From Methylibium sp. (lineage in GTDB: Bacteria > Pseudomonadota > Gammaproteobacteria > Burkholderiales > Burkholderiaceae_C), in the NCBI GenBank assembly GCA_013824165.1, contig PNNH01000034.1:1-42331 (forward strand): a DNA stretch of 42,331 nucleotides, in the 5' to 3' direction. A program made the translations under genes and the position numbers. Position 1 is the stretch's first letter. Every line of letters starts with the position of its first letter. Shown here one piece after another: positions 1 through 8,342 of the stretch. Below the pieces are notes generated by a model. The model searched no databases and was not told where the DNA came from. It saw only the letters and a program-made list of their open reading frames with translations.

Positions 1-198
1 TACTTTGTCGTCGGCCCCTGGGAATCGCTGTTCCCCTACCTGCTGGTGGTGGCGTCCAGCAGCTTTGTCTATGTGGCGGTGGCGGACCTGATCCCGCAGC
101 TGCAGCGCCGCCTGCCCTGGCGCGACACGATCGCGCAGCTGGCCTGGCTGGGCGCCGGCCTCGGCCTCGTCTCCCTCCTCGTCAACAGCAGTCACTGA
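1..198 (+). CDS. ZIP-family metal transporter, C-terminal end (partial)
   Basis: The frame is open from the first base and ends at TGA 196-198, giving the last 65 residues of a membrane protein. A helix carrying ASSSFVYVAVADLIPQL resembles the late transmembrane helix of ZIP (zinc/iron permease) proteins, which commonly reads as a small-residue stretch followed by VALADLIPE. The final helix ends in LVNSSH. ZIP proteins bring Zn2+ or other divalent metals into the cytoplasm. The 5' part with the metal-site helices lies outside the window, so substrate cannot be judged. A strong hairpin follows the stop. Confidence 0.72.
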   Translation, partial: YFVVGPWESLFPYLLVVASSSFVYVAVADLIPQLQRRLPWRDTIAQLAWLGAGLGLVSLLVNSSH

Positions 199-206
199 GC
201 CCGGAC

Positions 207-234
207 ACACGACAGGCCCTGCGGCCTGTCGTGT
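207..234 (+). terminator. Hairpin after the ZIP gene
   Basis: A perfect 12-bp stem (ACACGACAGGCC with GGCCTGTCGTGT) closes on a CTGC loop nine bases after the ZIP stop. No clear T-tract follows, so it may terminate inefficiently or only protect the 3' end of the mRNA. Confidence 0.55.
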
Positions 235-330
235 GCTTGGCGAAGGCCTGACCGCCTACGAGCGGGCAGGCTGAGACCGGGAGGACAGGCCCTGCGGCCT
301 GCCCTGTGCCTGGCGAAGGCCCAATCGCCT
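211..330. repeat. Direct repeat pair of 47 bp in the ZIP/usp gap
   Basis: Bases 211-257 and 284-330 are near-identical copies, both running GACAGGCCCTGCGGCCTG, then a variable triplet, then GTGC.TGGCGAAGGCC and ending CGCCT. The first copy keeps a perfect stem. In the second the stem is shortened by changes (GCCCTGT in place of GTCGTGT). This looks like a local duplication of a hairpin-bearing segment. Confidence 0.75.
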
Positions 331-332
331 GA

Positions 333-362
333 AACGAAAAGGGCCAGGTCTTTGCCTGGCCC
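333..362 (-). terminator. Terminator of the universal stress protein gene
   Basis: Read on the minus strand, the stem GGGCCAGG/CCTGGCCC with a 6-nt loop is followed by TTTTCGTTT, about 28 bases after the usp stop codon. This is a normal intrinsic terminator. Confidence 0.8.
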
Positions 363-389
363 CTCTTCATGGCTGAAAGCGCAGCGCTG

Positions 390-824
390 TCAGCGCACCA
401 CCAGCACCGGAATCGTGCTGTGCGTCAGCAGCTTCTGGGTCTCGCTGCCCAGCAGCAGGGCCTGGACGCCGCGGCGGCCGTGCGAGGCCATCACGACCAG
501 ATCGGCCTGCTTGTCCTTGACATGGTCGATGATGGCTTCCCAGGCATGCAGGGCTTCGACGGAGTGGCCTTCGCAAGGCACGCCGGCGGCCTGCGCCGCA
601 GCCAGCACCGCCTTGATGCGGCCGCCAGCGATGCGCTCCTGCGCGTCGAAGAACTCCTGCGGCGGCGTCGGCTGCATTTCCGACACGGCGCTGTAGGGGA
701 AGGGCTCCTTGACGCTGATGGCGAACAGCTGGGCGCCATGGGCCTTGGCCATCTCGATGGCCGTGGTAACGGCCTTGTTGGTGATCTCGGATCCGTCGGT
801 CGGGATCACGATGCGCTTGAACAT
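390..824 (-). CDS. Universal stress protein, UspA family
   Basis: This 144-residue single-domain Usp protein opens with FKRIVIPTDGSE, the first beta strand with the nucleotide-contacting Asp. It ends with the ATP-binding loop pattern SHGRRGVQALLLGSETQKLL and the terminal strand PVLVV. Usp proteins are cytoplasmic, usually dimeric, and support survival under starvation or oxidative stress; the precise role differs between paralogues and cannot be read here. The ATG start has a good ribosome site (GGAGAG) seven bases upstream. It is monocistronic, with its own terminator downstream and an 87-bp gap to sseA. Confidence 0.9.
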   Translation of the reverse strand: MFKRIVIPTDGSEITNKAVTTAIEMAKAHGAQLFAISVKEPFPYSAVSEMQPTPPQEFFDAQERIAGGRIKAVLAAAQAAGVPCEGHSVEALHAWEAIIDHVKDKQADLVVMASHGRRGVQALLLGSETQKLLTHSTIPVLVVR

Positions 825-911
825 ATCTGCTCTCCTCAGTGGCTGCCCGTGAATCGGGCTGTGCTTTGGATCTTGCCGGGCTGCAGGAATTGCGTCTTGC
901 GCAATATCAAG

Positions 912-1769
912 TCAGCCCGTGGCGATCGGGCGCGCCGGGTCGCTGGACCACTCGCTCCAGGAGCCGGGGTAGAGCGCGCCGAGGCCCAGGCCGGCATGCA
1001 CCATCGCCAGCAGGTTGTGGCAGGCGGTGACGCCGGAGCCGCATTGATGGACCACATCGGCGGCGGCATAGGGGGCGACCAGGGGCTCGAACTCGGCGCG
1101 CAGCTCAGCAGCGGGCTTGAAGCGACCTTGAGGATTCAGGTTGCCGGCGAAGGCGCGGTTGCTGGCGCCGGGGATGTGGCCGGCCTTGGTGTCCAAGGGC
1201 TCCACCTCGCCGCGAAAACGCTCGCCGGCGCGGGCGTCGATCAGGCGCAGGCGGCCCAGGCGACGCTGCAGCGCATCGGCGCTGATGGCGGCGACCAGCG
1301 GCTCGCCAGGCAGGAACGCGCTGGGAGCAGGGGGCTCTGGCGTTTCGGTGCTCAGCGCACCGCCGGCGTCCCGCCAGGCAGCCAGGCCGCCGTCCAGCAC
1401 CGCCACCGCTGCGTGGCCCAGCCAAAGCAGCATCCACCAGGCGCGGGCGGCATACATGCCGCCCTGGGCGTCGTAGCAGACCACCTGGGTGTCGGCGCTC
1501 AGGCCCAGGGAGGCCATGCGCGCGGCGAATGCCTCTCGGCCGGGCAGCGGGTGGCGGCCGTTGCTGCCGGTCTTCGGCGCGCTGAGGTCGCGGTCAAGGT
1601 GCAGGTAGTACGCGCCCGGCAGATGGCCTCGCGCATAGGCCAGCGCGCCCGCTTCGGGATTGGCCAGCTCGAAGCTGAGATCCAGCAGCAAGAGCGGCTT
1701 GTGGGATTCGATCAGCGCCTGCAGTTGCTGTGCGCTGATCAGGGTCTGGTAGGCGGCTTGTGGGTTCAT
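912..1769 (-). CDS. sseA: 3-mercaptopyruvate sulfurtransferase (two-domain rhodanese)
   Basis: The 285-residue protein has two rhodanese domains. The N-terminal one is catalytically inactive. The C-terminal one carries the active loop CGSGVTA with the catalytic Cys near residue 243. This loop is diagnostic of mercaptopyruvate sulfurtransferases rather than thiosulfate rhodaneses, whose loops usually read CRxGxxR. The enzyme moves sulfur from 3-mercaptopyruvate to thiols or cyanide. Its ATG overlaps the stop of the upstream EamA gene in an ATGA arrangement, so the two are translationally coupled. Length matches E. coli SseA (281 aa). Confidence 0.9.
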   Translation of the reverse strand: MNPQAAYQTLISAQQLQALIESHKPLLLLDLSFELANPEAGALAYARGHLPGAYYLHLDRDLSAPKTGSNGRHPLPGREAFAARMASLGLSADTQVVCYDAQGGMYAARAWWMLLWLGHAAVAVLDGGLAAWRDAGGALSTETPEPPAPSAFLPGEPLVAAISADALQRRLGRLRLIDARAGERFRGEVEPLDTKAGHIPGASNRAFAGNLNPQGRFKPAAELRAEFEPLVAPYAAADVVHQCGSGVTACHNLLAMVHAGLGLGALYPGSWSEWSSDPARPIATG

Positions 1770-2662
1770 GAGTCGGTCACCGAGTGTTGGCTGTCCTTGG
1801 GGGTGGCGCGGCTGCGCAGCAAGGTGGCGCCGAGGCCGGCGCCGACGATCAGCATGATGCCCGCCAGCGCCGAGAGCGAGAGCTTGTCCTGGAACAGCAG
1901 CACGCCGTAGATCACCGCGAACACGATGCCCAGGTACTGCAGGCTGGCATTGACCAGCGGCGTGCCGCGGCCATAGGCGCGCGTCATCATCAGCTGCGCC
2001 AGTGTGGCCAGCACGCCGACCGCCAGCAACAGGGCTGCGCCCTGCAGGCTGTCATGGGCATGCCAGTGTCCCAGGCCGGTGTTCATCAGCGCGCCGGCAA
2101 TGGCGCCGCCCAGCGAGAAGTAGAAGACGATGCGGTACTCGGGCTCGCCGGCGCGGCCCAACGTCGTCACCTGCAGATAGGCCATCGCTGACAGCATGCC
2201 GGACAGCAGGCCAGCCAGGCCGTGCCACAGCTGCTGCTGCTCCATGGTCGGGCGCAGCACCAGCGCGACGCCGGCAAAGCCCAGCAGCACGGCGGCCACC
2301 AGGCGCGGATCAACCCGCCGGCTGCCCAGCATCACGGCGCCGCCGATCAGGAACAGCGCCATCCACACCGAGGACATGTAATTCAGCGTCATCGCCGTGG
2401 CGAGGGGCAGGTGGGCAATCGAATAGAACCACAGCGACAGCGCGCTGACGCCGCTGAGGCTGCGCCAGAAGTGCATGGCCGGCACGCGGGTGGCGAGGGT
2501 CAGGCCTTGCCAGCGCGCCAGCAGTGCCATCATCAGCACGCCGATCAGGCCGCGGTACATCACGATTTCGCCGGTGTCGTAGAACTCCGAGGCCAGCTTG
2601 ATGCACACCCCCATGGTGGCGAACAGGAAGCTGGCGGCAATCATCAGGACAGGGGCGGACAT
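1766..2662 (-). CDS. EamA-family (DMT superfamily) transporter
   Basis: A protein of 298 residues with about ten hydrophobic helices and two repeats of the EamA fold. The first repeat holds GEIVMYRGLIGVLMMA; the second holds the YLGIVFAVIYGVLLFQDKLS signature before the last helix. Family members export metabolites, often amino acids or their derivatives, through the inner membrane; the substrate is unknown. I use the ATG at 2662 because the longer reading begins with a TTG buried in the neighbouring terminator stem. It overlaps sseA by four bases, which may link export to sulfur metabolism, but that is only inference. Confidence 0.85.
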   Translation of the reverse strand: MSAPVLMIAASFLFATMGVCIKLASEFYDTGEIVMYRGLIGVLMMALLARWQGLTLATRVPAMHFWRSLSGVSALSLWFYSIAHLPLATAMTLNYMSSVWMALFLIGGAVMLGSRRVDPRLVAAVLLGFAGVALVLRPTMEQQQLWHGLAGLLSGMLSAMAYLQVTTLGRAGEPEYRIVFYFSLGGAIAGALMNTGLGHWHAHDSLQGAALLLAVGVLATLAQLMMTRAYGRGTPLVNASLQYLGIVFAVIYGVLLFQDKLSLSALAGIMLIVGAGLGATLLRSRATPKDSQHSVTDS

Positions 2663-2683
2663 GGGTCGCATTGTCGCCCGGGC

Positions 2684-2725
2684 CAAAGACAAACGCCCCG
2701 CCAGCGGCGGCTGGGCGGGGCGTTT
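2684..2725 (-). terminator. Terminator of the Rieske oxygenase gene
   Basis: A perfect 12-bp stem (AAACGCCCCGCC at 2691-2702 with GGCGGGGCGTTT at 2714-2725) lies 20 bases past the Rieske stop. On the minus strand it is followed by a TTTGTCTTT tract. It separates the Rieske gene from the EamA-sseA pair. Confidence 0.8.
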
Positions 2726-2744
2726 GGCGGCTGCGCCGAGCCTG

Positions 2745-3857
2745 TCAGTCCTTGAGGCTCATCTTGCGGCGATACCACTCATGGAAATGCTGCATGCCGT
2801 CCTCCATCGGGCTCTGGTAGGGGCCGACCTCGTTGTCGCCACGCTGCATCAGTGCCTTGCGGCCGGCATCCATGCGCTCGGCGATCTCGTCGTCCTCGAT
2901 GCAGGTCTCCATATAGGCGGCCTGCTGGGCTTCGACGAAGTCACGTTCGAAGGCGGCGATCTCTTCCGGGTAGTAGAACTCCACCATGTTCAGCGTCTTG
3001 TCCGGGCTGATCGGGTGCAGCGTGGAGACGGTGAGCACATGCGGATACCACTCCACCATGATGTGCGGGTAGTAGGTCAGCCAGATCGCGCCGCGCTCGG
3101 GCAGCTTGCCTTCGCGGTACTTCAGCAGGGCGTCATGCCAGCGCTGGTAGGTGGGCGACCCGGGACGGCCGAAGCCTGAGGAGACGCCGACGGTCTGCAC
3201 CGAGTAGTTCTCCTCGAACTCCCACTTCAGGTCATCGCAGGTGACGAACTGGCCCAGTCCCGGATGGAAGGGGCCGACGTGGTAGTCCTCCAGATAGACC
3301 TCGATGAAGGTCTTCCAGTTGTAATTGCACTCGTGCAGCTCGACCTTGTCCAGCACATAGCCGGAGAAATCCAGCTCGGCGGCCGGCCCCAGTTTGGCCA
3401 GGCTGCCAGCCACGTCGTGGCCGTTGTCCTCGAACAGCAGGCCGTTCCACTCACGCAACTTGTAGTTGTTGAGGTTCAGGCAGGGGTCTTCGGCAAAGTG
3501 CGGCGCGCCGATCAGCTTGCCTTCCAGGCCATAGGTCCAGCGGTGCAGCGGGCAGACGATGCTGTTCTTGGTATTGCCACGCCCACGCAGCATCAAGGCC
3601 TGACGATGGCGGCAGACATTGGAGATCAGCTGGATGCCGGCAGGCGTGCGCACCAGCGCGCGGCCTTCGCCTTCCTGGGGCAGGGCGTAGAAGTCGCCGA
3701 CCTCGGGCACCGCCAGCGCGTGTCCGAGGTAGCGGGGGCCAGGTCGGAAGATTTGCTCAAGTTCCTTGCGGAACAGGGCCTCATCGAAATAGGAAGTAAC
3801 AGGCAGCTGGGTCGCGCTGCGCTCAAGAGCCGAAAGAGTGATGCTCAGGTCGGACAT
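2745..3857 (-). CDS. Rieske [2Fe-2S] aromatic ring-hydroxylating oxygenase, alpha subunit type
   Basis: The 370-residue enzyme has an N-terminal Rieske cluster domain (C82-R-H84 ... C102-P-L-H105) and a C-terminal mononuclear iron domain with [11 protein letters not shown], supplying H193 and H198. An acidic stretch, CIEDDEI, lies near the C terminus. It belongs with the dioxygenase alpha subunits and choline-monooxygenase-like proteins (COG4638) that hydroxylate or demethylate organic substrates using electrons from a reductase. No reductase or beta subunit is adjacent, so the partner must be elsewhere. I chose ATG 3857 (MSDLSITL); a longer reading would need a TTG start. Substrate unknown. 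Confidence 0.88.
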   Translation of the reverse strand: MSDLSITLSALERSATQLPVTSYFDEALFRKELEQIFRPGPRYLGHALAVPEVGDFYALPQEGEGRALVRTPAGIQLISNVCRHRQALMLRGRGNTKNSIVCPLHRWTYGLEGKLIGAPHFAEDPCLNLNNYKLREWNGLLFEDNGHDVAGSLAKLGPAAELDFSGYVLDKVELHECNYNWKTFIEVYLEDYHVGPFHPGLGQFVTCDDLKWEFEENYSVQTVGVSSGFGRPGSPTYQRWHDALLKYREGKLPERGAIWLTYYPHIMVEWYPHVLTVSTLHPISPDKTLNMVEFYYPEEIAAFERDFVEAQQAAYMETCIEDDEIAERMDAGRKALMQRGDNEVGPYQSPMEDGMQHFHEWYRRKMSLKD

Positions 3858-3945
3858 GATCCAAGAGGGTCTCCAAGAAACCAATGTCAACCCCCCGGCG
3901 GCCGTTGTCGCTGGCTGGAGGCTGCAGCGCGGAGCCGGGTTTGTG

Positions 3946-4025
3946 TCAAAAAGCCCGGCTCGGAACGATGTCCGGAGCCGGGCTCCCAGGGTACTGCGCC
4001 AAGCCTTGCGGTCTTGTGCAGCGAG
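3946..4025 (-). ncRNA. Candidate small RNA or leader attenuator upstream of the Rieske gene
   Basis: On the minus strand a TAGAAT box (4032-4037) precedes about 80 nt. The segment contains a small hairpin CAAG-A-CC closed by a GCAA (GNRA-type) loop with GGCTTG. It ends in a perfect 10-bp stem (AGCCCGGCTC/GAGCCGGGCT) followed by TTTTTG, the form of an intrinsic terminator. There is no gene upstream for it to terminate. A second GAGCCGGGTTT segment just downstream (around 3931-3941) could pair with the stem in a competing fold. It matches no family I know. Either a short independent RNA or an attenuator of the Rieske gene fits. Confidence 0.35.
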
Positions 4026-4152
4026 GGCGGCATTCTAACCGCGGGAGTGCCTCCGCACTTGAGCAGGGGCAAACTGCGCCGGCCGGGCCGGCTGTGGCGC
4101 CGGGCTGACAGCATTCACCCCTACGGGGGGCGGGAGGCAAGTTTCGCCCCAC

Positions 4153-4158
4153 TACAAT
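4153..4158 (+). promoter_or_regulatory. Candidate -10 box for the xseB-ispA-dxs operon
   Basis: TACAAT followed by CGCCG lies 20 bases before the xseB ATG. The corresponding -35 region is GC-rich and matches TTGACA poorly, so the call rests on the -10 box alone. Confidence 0.4.
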
Positions 4159-4178
4159 CGCCGTTTCGCATTTCCGCA

Positions 4179-4433
4179 ATGACCAAATCCTCCGCCAGTG
4201 CCAAGGACGCGTCCCAGAAGGACGCCGTTTCACCCAGTTACGAGCAGGCGCTCGATGAGCTGGAGCGTCTGGTAGCGTCCATGGAGGCCGGTCAACTGCC
4301 TCTCGATCAACTGCTGGCCAGCTACAAGCGCGGGGCCGAGTTGCTCGGCTTCTGCCGTGAGCGACTGCAAGCGGTTGAACAGCAGGTCAAGGTGCTGGAG
4401 GGTGGGGACTTGAAGCCATGGGGAGATTCCTGA
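4179..4433 (+). CDS. xseB: Exodeoxyribonuclease VII small subunit
   Basis: An 84-residue protein with the XseB core [19 protein letters not shown] followed by [24 protein letters not shown], a helical hairpin typical of this subunit. It binds XseA to form exonuclease VII, which degrades single-stranded DNA in both directions during repair. Start: the ATG at 4179 is the only one that gives the family's usual length. It is the first gene of xseB-ispA-dxs, an order conserved widely in proteobacteria, with three bases between its stop and the ispA start. Confidence 0.93.
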   Translation: MTKSSASAKDASQKDAVSPSYEQALDELERLVASMEAGQLPLDQLLASYKRGAELLGFCRERLQAVEQQVKVLEGGDLKPWGDS

Positions 4434-4436
4434 GCG

Positions 4437-5324
4437 ATGGACGCTGGCGTTTTTGAACAATGGGTGCAGCGCTCTCTGCGTAGTGTCGAACTGGCGCTGG
4501 AGCAGTGGGTGCCCGCATCCGCTCCGGCCGGCCTGGGTGAGGCCATGCGCTACGCCGTCCTCGACGGCGGCAAGCGTCTGCGCCCGCTGCTGGTGATGGC
4601 GGCCTGCGAAGCGGTTCAGGGCGAGGCAGAGGCAGCCCTGCGTGCCGCCTGCGCGGTCGAGCTGATCCATGCCTATTCCCTGGTGCATGACGACATGCCC
4701 TGCATGGACAACGACGTGCTGCGCCGTGGCAAGCCGACCGTCCATGTGGCCTTCGGTGAAGCGCAGGCCATGCTGGCGGGTGACGCCATGCAGGCCCTGG
4801 CCTTCGAGGTGCTGACGCCGGATAGCGGTGTCGAGCCGGCTCTCCAAGCCAAGCTGTGTGCCTTGCTGGCGCGCTCGGCCGGCCACGCTGGCATGGCCGG
4901 TGGCCAGGCCATTGATCTGGCGAGCGTCGGCCTGCAACTGGACGAGCAATCGCTGCGCGATATGCACCGCCGCAAGACCGGCGTCTTGCTGCAGGCCAGT
5001 GTGCTGATGGGCGCGGCCTGTGGTGCCAGCACGCCCAAGTCCTGGCAGGCGCTGTCGGACTATGGTGCTGCGATCGGGCTGGCCTTCCAGGTGGTCGACG
5101 ACATCCTGGACGTGACGCAGGATTCGCAGGTGCTGGGCAAGACGGCCGGCAAGGATCAGGATGCCAACAAGCCCACTTATGTGAGCGTGCTGGGGCTGGA
5201 AGAAGCCAAGGCCTATGCCTGCCGGCTGCGCGATGAGGCTCATCGTGCCCTGAACGCCAGCGGGCTGGCCAACACGGCCTGGTTGAGCCTGCTGGCTGAC
5301 AAGGTTGTCGAGCGCGAGAATTGA
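4437..5324 (+). CDS. ispA: Farnesyl diphosphate synthase (polyprenyl synthetase)
   Basis: The 295-residue protein has both aspartate-rich prenyltransferase motifs: DDMPCMD at residues 85-91 (the bacterial DDx4D form with a 2-residue insertion) and DDILD at 221-225. It also has GGKRLRP near residue 43. It condenses isopentenyl diphosphate with dimethylallyl and geranyl diphosphate to make C15 farnesyl diphosphate for quinones, undecaprenyl phosphate and hopanoids. A GGAG lies inside the xseB end, 12-15 bases before the ATG. It sits directly upstream of dxs, which supplies the start of the same pathway. Confidence 0.95.
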   Translation: MDAGVFEQWVQRSLRSVELALEQWVPASAPAGLGEAMRYAVLDGGKRLRPLLVMAACEAVQGEAEAALRAACAVELIHAYSLVHDDMPCMDNDVLRRGKPTVHVAFGEAQAMLAGDAMQALAFEVLTPDSGVEPALQAKLCALLARSAGHAGMAGGQAIDLASVGLQLDEQSLRDMHRRKTGVLLQASVLMGAACGASTPKSWQALSDYGAAIGLAFQVVDDILDVTQDSQVLGKTAGKDQDANKPTYVSVLGLEEAKAYACRLRDEAHRALNASGLANTAWLSLLADKVVEREN

Positions 5325-5340
5325 GCAGAGACCTCGGGTG

Positions 5341-7266
5341 ATGAACTATCCCTTGCTGAAAACCATTGCGAGTCCGGCGGACCTGCGGCGCTTGCCGCGC
5401 TCCGATCTCAAGCAAGTGGCGGACGAGCTGCGCAACTACGTGCTGGAGTCGGTCTCCAAGACCGGCGGCCACCTGGGCTCCAACCTGGGCACGGTGGAGC
5501 TGACGGTCGCGCTGCACTATGTCTTCAACACGCCGGAAGACCGGCTGGTGTGGGACGTCGGCCACCAGACTTATCCGCACAAGGTGCTGACGGGCCGGCG
5601 CGAGCAGATGTCCGGCCTTCGCCAGCTGGGCGGCATCAGCGGCTTCCCGCGCCGCGACGAGAGCGAGTACGACACCTTCGGCACCGGCCACTCCAGCACC
5701 TCGATCTCGGCCGCGCATGGCATGGCGATGGCCGCCAAGATCAAGGGCGAGAACCGCAAGGCCGTGGCCATCATCGGCGACGGTTCGATGACGGCTGGCA
5801 TGGCCTTCGAGGCACTGAACAATGCGGGCATCGCGCATGGCGGCCTGATGGGCGACGTGCTGGTGATCCTGAACGACAACGACATGTCGATCAGCCCGCC
5901 AGTGGGCGCCCTGAACAAGTATCTTGCCCGGCTGATGAGTGGCAAGTTCTACGCCGCGGCGCGTGAGGGCGCCAAGTCGGTGCTGAAGAACACGCCGCTG
6001 TATGAGTTTGCACGCCGCTTCGAGGAGCACACCAAGGGCATGGTCGTGCCCGGCACCATCTTCGAGGAGTTCGGCTTCAACTACGTCGGCCCCATCGATG
6101 GGCACGATCTCGAATCACTGATCCCGACGCTGGAGAACCTGCGCGACAAGCGGGGCCCGCAGTTCCTGCATGTGGTGACCAAGAAGGGCCAGGGCTACAA
6201 GCTGGCCGAGGCGGATCCGGTCAAGTACCACGCGGCTTCGGCGAAGTTCGACCCGGCGGTGGGCTTCGTCAAGCCCGCGTCGCCGCCCAAGCCGGCGTTC
6301 ATGCATATTTTCGGTGACTGGCTGTGCGATATGGCCGAGCAGGATCCGCGTCTGGTTGGCATCACGCCGGCGATGCGCGAGGGTTCGGGCATGGTCGAGT
6401 TTCACAAGCGCTTCCCGACCCGCTATTACGACGTTGGCATTGCCGAGCAGCACTCGGTCACCTTCGCCGCCGGCCTGGCCTGCGAGGGGCTCAAGCCAGT
6501 GGTCGCGATCTATTCGACCTTTTTGCAGCGTGCCTATGACCAGATGGTGCACGATGTGGCGATCCAGAACTTGCCGGTGCTGTTCGCACTGGACCGCGCC
6601 GGCCTGGTCGGCGGCGATGGTGCGACCCATGCCGGCAACTACGACATCGCTTACACCCGCTGCATCCCGAACATGGCGGTGCTGACCCCGGCTGATGAGA
6701 ATGAGTGCCGCCAGGCCTTGTTCACCGGCTTTCAGCACGCAGGCCCGGTCACGGTGCGCTACCCACGCGGCTCTGGCGTGGGCACCGAGGTCCAGAAGCA
6801 GATGCAGGCGCTGCCCTGGGGCAAGGGCGAGATCCGTCGGCAGTCGACGCGCGGCGCTGCCCGCCCGGGCGACGCACCACGCATTGCCATCCTGGCCTTC
6901 GGCACCTTGCTCTATCCGGCGCTGAAGGCGGCCGAGTCGCTGGATGCGACAGTGGCGAATATGCGCTTTGCAAAGCCGCTGGACCATGAGCTGGTGGCCG
7001 AACTGGCGCGCAGCCATGACGCACTGGTGACGCTGGAAGACGGCTGCATCATGGGCGGGGCCGGCAGTGCCGTGCTGGAGAGCCTGCAAGCCGCCGGGCT
7101 CAGCCTGCCGGTGCTGCAGCTCGGTCTGCCCGATGAGTTCATCGAACATGGCGATCCGGCCAAGCTGATGTCGCTGTGCGGCCTGGATGCCGCAGGCATC
7201 GAGCAGAGCATCCTGAAGCGTTTCGGCGCGCGGCCCTCGCTGCTGCGCCCTGCGGCCAACAGCTGA
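5341..7266 (+). CDS. dxs: 1-deoxy-D-xylulose-5-phosphate synthase
   Basis: A 641-residue thiamine-diphosphate enzyme that joins pyruvate and glyceraldehyde 3-phosphate, the first committed step of the MEP pathway. The ThDP/Mg motif GDGSMTAG starts near residue 146 and closes with NDN about 30 residues on. The catalytic Glu lies in GIAEQHS at about residue 369. The pyrimidine-binding and C-terminal transketolase domains are complete. Start: ATG 5341 (MNYPLLKT), 16 bases after the ispA stop; a longer in-frame start would overlap ispA. A terminator follows, so the operon ends here. Confidence 0.96.
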   Translation: MNYPLLKTIASPADLRRLPRSDLKQVADELRNYVLESVSKTGGHLGSNLGTVELTVALHYVFNTPEDRLVWDVGHQTYPHKVLTGRREQMSGLRQLGGISGFPRRDESEYDTFGTGHSSTSISAAHGMAMAAKIKGENRKAVAIIGDGSMTAGMAFEALNNAGIAHGGLMGDVLVILNDNDMSISPPVGALNKYLARLMSGKFYAAAREGAKSVLKNTPLYEFARRFEEHTKGMVVPGTIFEEFGFNYVGPIDGHDLESLIPTLENLRDKRGPQFLHVVTKKGQGYKLAEADPVKYHAASAKFDPAVGFVKPASPPKPAFMHIFGDWLCDMAEQDPRLVGITPAMREGSGMVEFHKRFPTRYYDVGIAEQHSVTFAAGLACEGLKPVVAIYSTFLQRAYDQMVHDVAIQNLPVLFALDRAGLVGGDGATHAGNYDIAYTRCIPNMAVLTPADENECRQALFTGFQHAGPVTVRYPRGSGVGTEVQKQMQALPWGKGEIRRQSTRGAARPGDAPRIAILAFGTLLYPALKAAESLDATVANMRFAKPLDHELVAELARSHDALVTLEDGCIMGGAGSAVLESLQAAGLSLPVLQLGLPDEFIEHGDPAKLMSLCGLDAAGIEQSILKRFGARPSLLRPAANS

Positions 7267-7283
7267 GTTCAAGCCTTGATGGC

Positions 7284-7315
7284 AAAGCCGGGCCTCCGCC
7301 CGGCTTTGTCGTTTC
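7284..7315 (+). terminator. Terminator of xseB-ispA-dxs
   Basis: A perfect 10-bp stem AAAGCCGGGC/GCCCGGCTTT with a CTCC loop is followed by GTCGTTT, 17 bases past the dxs stop. The palindromic arms with AAA/TTT ends suggest it can also act on the convergent lysR transcript. Confidence 0.8.
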
Positions 7316-7324
7316 TGCAAGGGC

Positions 7325-8239
7325 TCAAGGCAGCAGCTGGCCCAGGCGCTGCTGCAGGTCGAGGGCTTCGGCCCTCAGCGCCGCATGCATCGCATCGCTC
7401 AAGCCATGCCGGGCGCGAAGCAGCGAGCGGGCCAGCCAGACCTCGTAGGGCACCGAAACCGAGAAGCGCCGTAGCGTGACGCCTCGCCCTTCGCAGGCCA
7501 GGGCGGTCAAGGGGTTGACGATGGCCACGCCCAGGCCGTGACGCACCATCTCGCACAGGGCCACCGCGCTGTGGGTCTGCAGATGCAGTTGGCGGCGCAC
7601 GCCATGTGCGGCGAAGACGGCGTCGACCTGCTGACGGTACGGGTCAGCGCTGCCCAGGCTCAGGAAAGGCTGGCCTTCGAAATCCTGCGGGGCGAGAACG
7701 GGCTTGGACAGCAAGGCATGGGCGCTGGGCAGCACACAGACCTCGTCGGCACTCATCAGTTGCTCCATTTCCAGCCCGGCGGCGGGCAGCGCCTTCTCGG
7801 TCAGCCCAAGGTCGAAGCGCTGAGCCTGCAGCCACTCGTCCAGCAGTGGCGGCTCCTGCGGGGTGATGCTCACTGCGGCGCCAGCATGCTGCTGCTGCAG
7901 CCGCGCGCAGGCGGCGGGCAGCAGGGCGTGGCTGAGCGCCGGCAGGCACAGCAGGTCCAGCGTGCCCAGATCGTCACGGGCGAGTTCCATCGCGCGGGCG
8001 CTGACCTGCTCCAGGCCCTGGTAGGCGCGCTGCACCGCTTCGAATAGCGCCAGTGCGCGGCGGGTCGGCCGCAGCCGGCCGCCCTGCCGCTCGAACAGCG
8101 CATAGCCCAGCAGCTGCTCCATGCGCGCCAGTTCGCGGCTGACCGTGGGCTGCGAAGTGTGCAGCAAGGCGGCAGCGGATGTAACGCTGCCGGCCGTCAT
8201 CACGGCGCGAAAGACTTCGATGTGGCGGTGGCTGAGCAT
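7325..8239 (-). CDS. lysR: LysR-family regulator, probable activator of lysA
   Basis: A 304-residue LysR-type regulator. The N-terminal helix-turn-helix covers about residues 3-60 (HIEVFRAVMTAGSVTSAAALLHTSQPTVSREL), followed by a two-lobe effector domain. It is transcribed divergently from lysA, 103 bp away, exactly as in E. coli, where LysR activates lysA when lysine is low and diaminopimelate is available. That arrangement and the target gene support the name. Start: ATG 8239 (MLSHRHIEVF) places the HTH at the N terminus; an upstream reading adds 53 implausible residues and would cross the lysA promoter. Confidence 0.85.
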   Translation of the reverse strand: MLSHRHIEVFRAVMTAGSVTSAAALLHTSQPTVSRELARMEQLLGYALFERQGGRLRPTRRALALFEAVQRAYQGLEQVSARAMELARDDLGTLDLLCLPALSHALLPAACARLQQQHAGAAVSITPQEPPLLDEWLQAQRFDLGLTEKALPAAGLEMEQLMSADEVCVLPSAHALLSKPVLAPQDFEGQPFLSLGSADPYRQQVDAVFAAHGVRRQLHLQTHSAVALCEMVRHGLGVAIVNPLTALACEGRGVTLRRFSVSVPYEVWLARSLLRARHGLSDAMHAALRAEALDLQQRLGQLLP

Positions 8240-8259
8240 GGCTAAACATATCAGATGTG

Positions 8260-8284
8260 AATGCGTAGCGGAAACAAAAGCATT
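8260..8284. promoter_or_regulatory. Inverted repeat in the lysR-lysA divergent region
   Basis: AATGC and GCATT arms separated by 15 bases sit between the two divergent starts. The position suits a LysR binding site, but the arms are short and I cannot show more than that. Confidence 0.3.
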
Positions 8285-8342
8285 TGAATGAATTGCGGGG
8301 CGCAGGCATGCTGCAAGCTTCATCTCCCAGCTGCCCAACACC

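Larger units (their letters stand above)
3858..4178. other. Intergenic region between the Rieske gene and xseB
   Basis: This 321-bp divergent spacer has no convincing gene. It holds a terminator-like hairpin and candidate small transcript on the minus strand, and a TACAAT box for xseB on the plus strand. On the minus strand the sequence TTGACA also occurs about 25 bases before the Rieske ATG, but without a recognisable -10 partner. Confidence 0.6.

Noticed and set aside
369-1910. A 513-codon plus-strand frame across usp and sseA
   Set aside because: It is the antisense shadow of two well-identified minus-strand genes in GC-rich DNA; its translation is Gln/Gly/Ala-rich with no domain.
3946-4025. 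tRNA or known riboswitch in the Rieske leader
   Set aside because: No cloverleaf, T-loop or CCA-type end, and no glycine, TPP, cobalamin, SAM or SAH consensus that I can recognise.
3264-4178. In-frame extension upstream of xseB to 3264
   Set aside because: It runs antisense through the Rieske gene; only the last 84 codons from 4179 match XseB.
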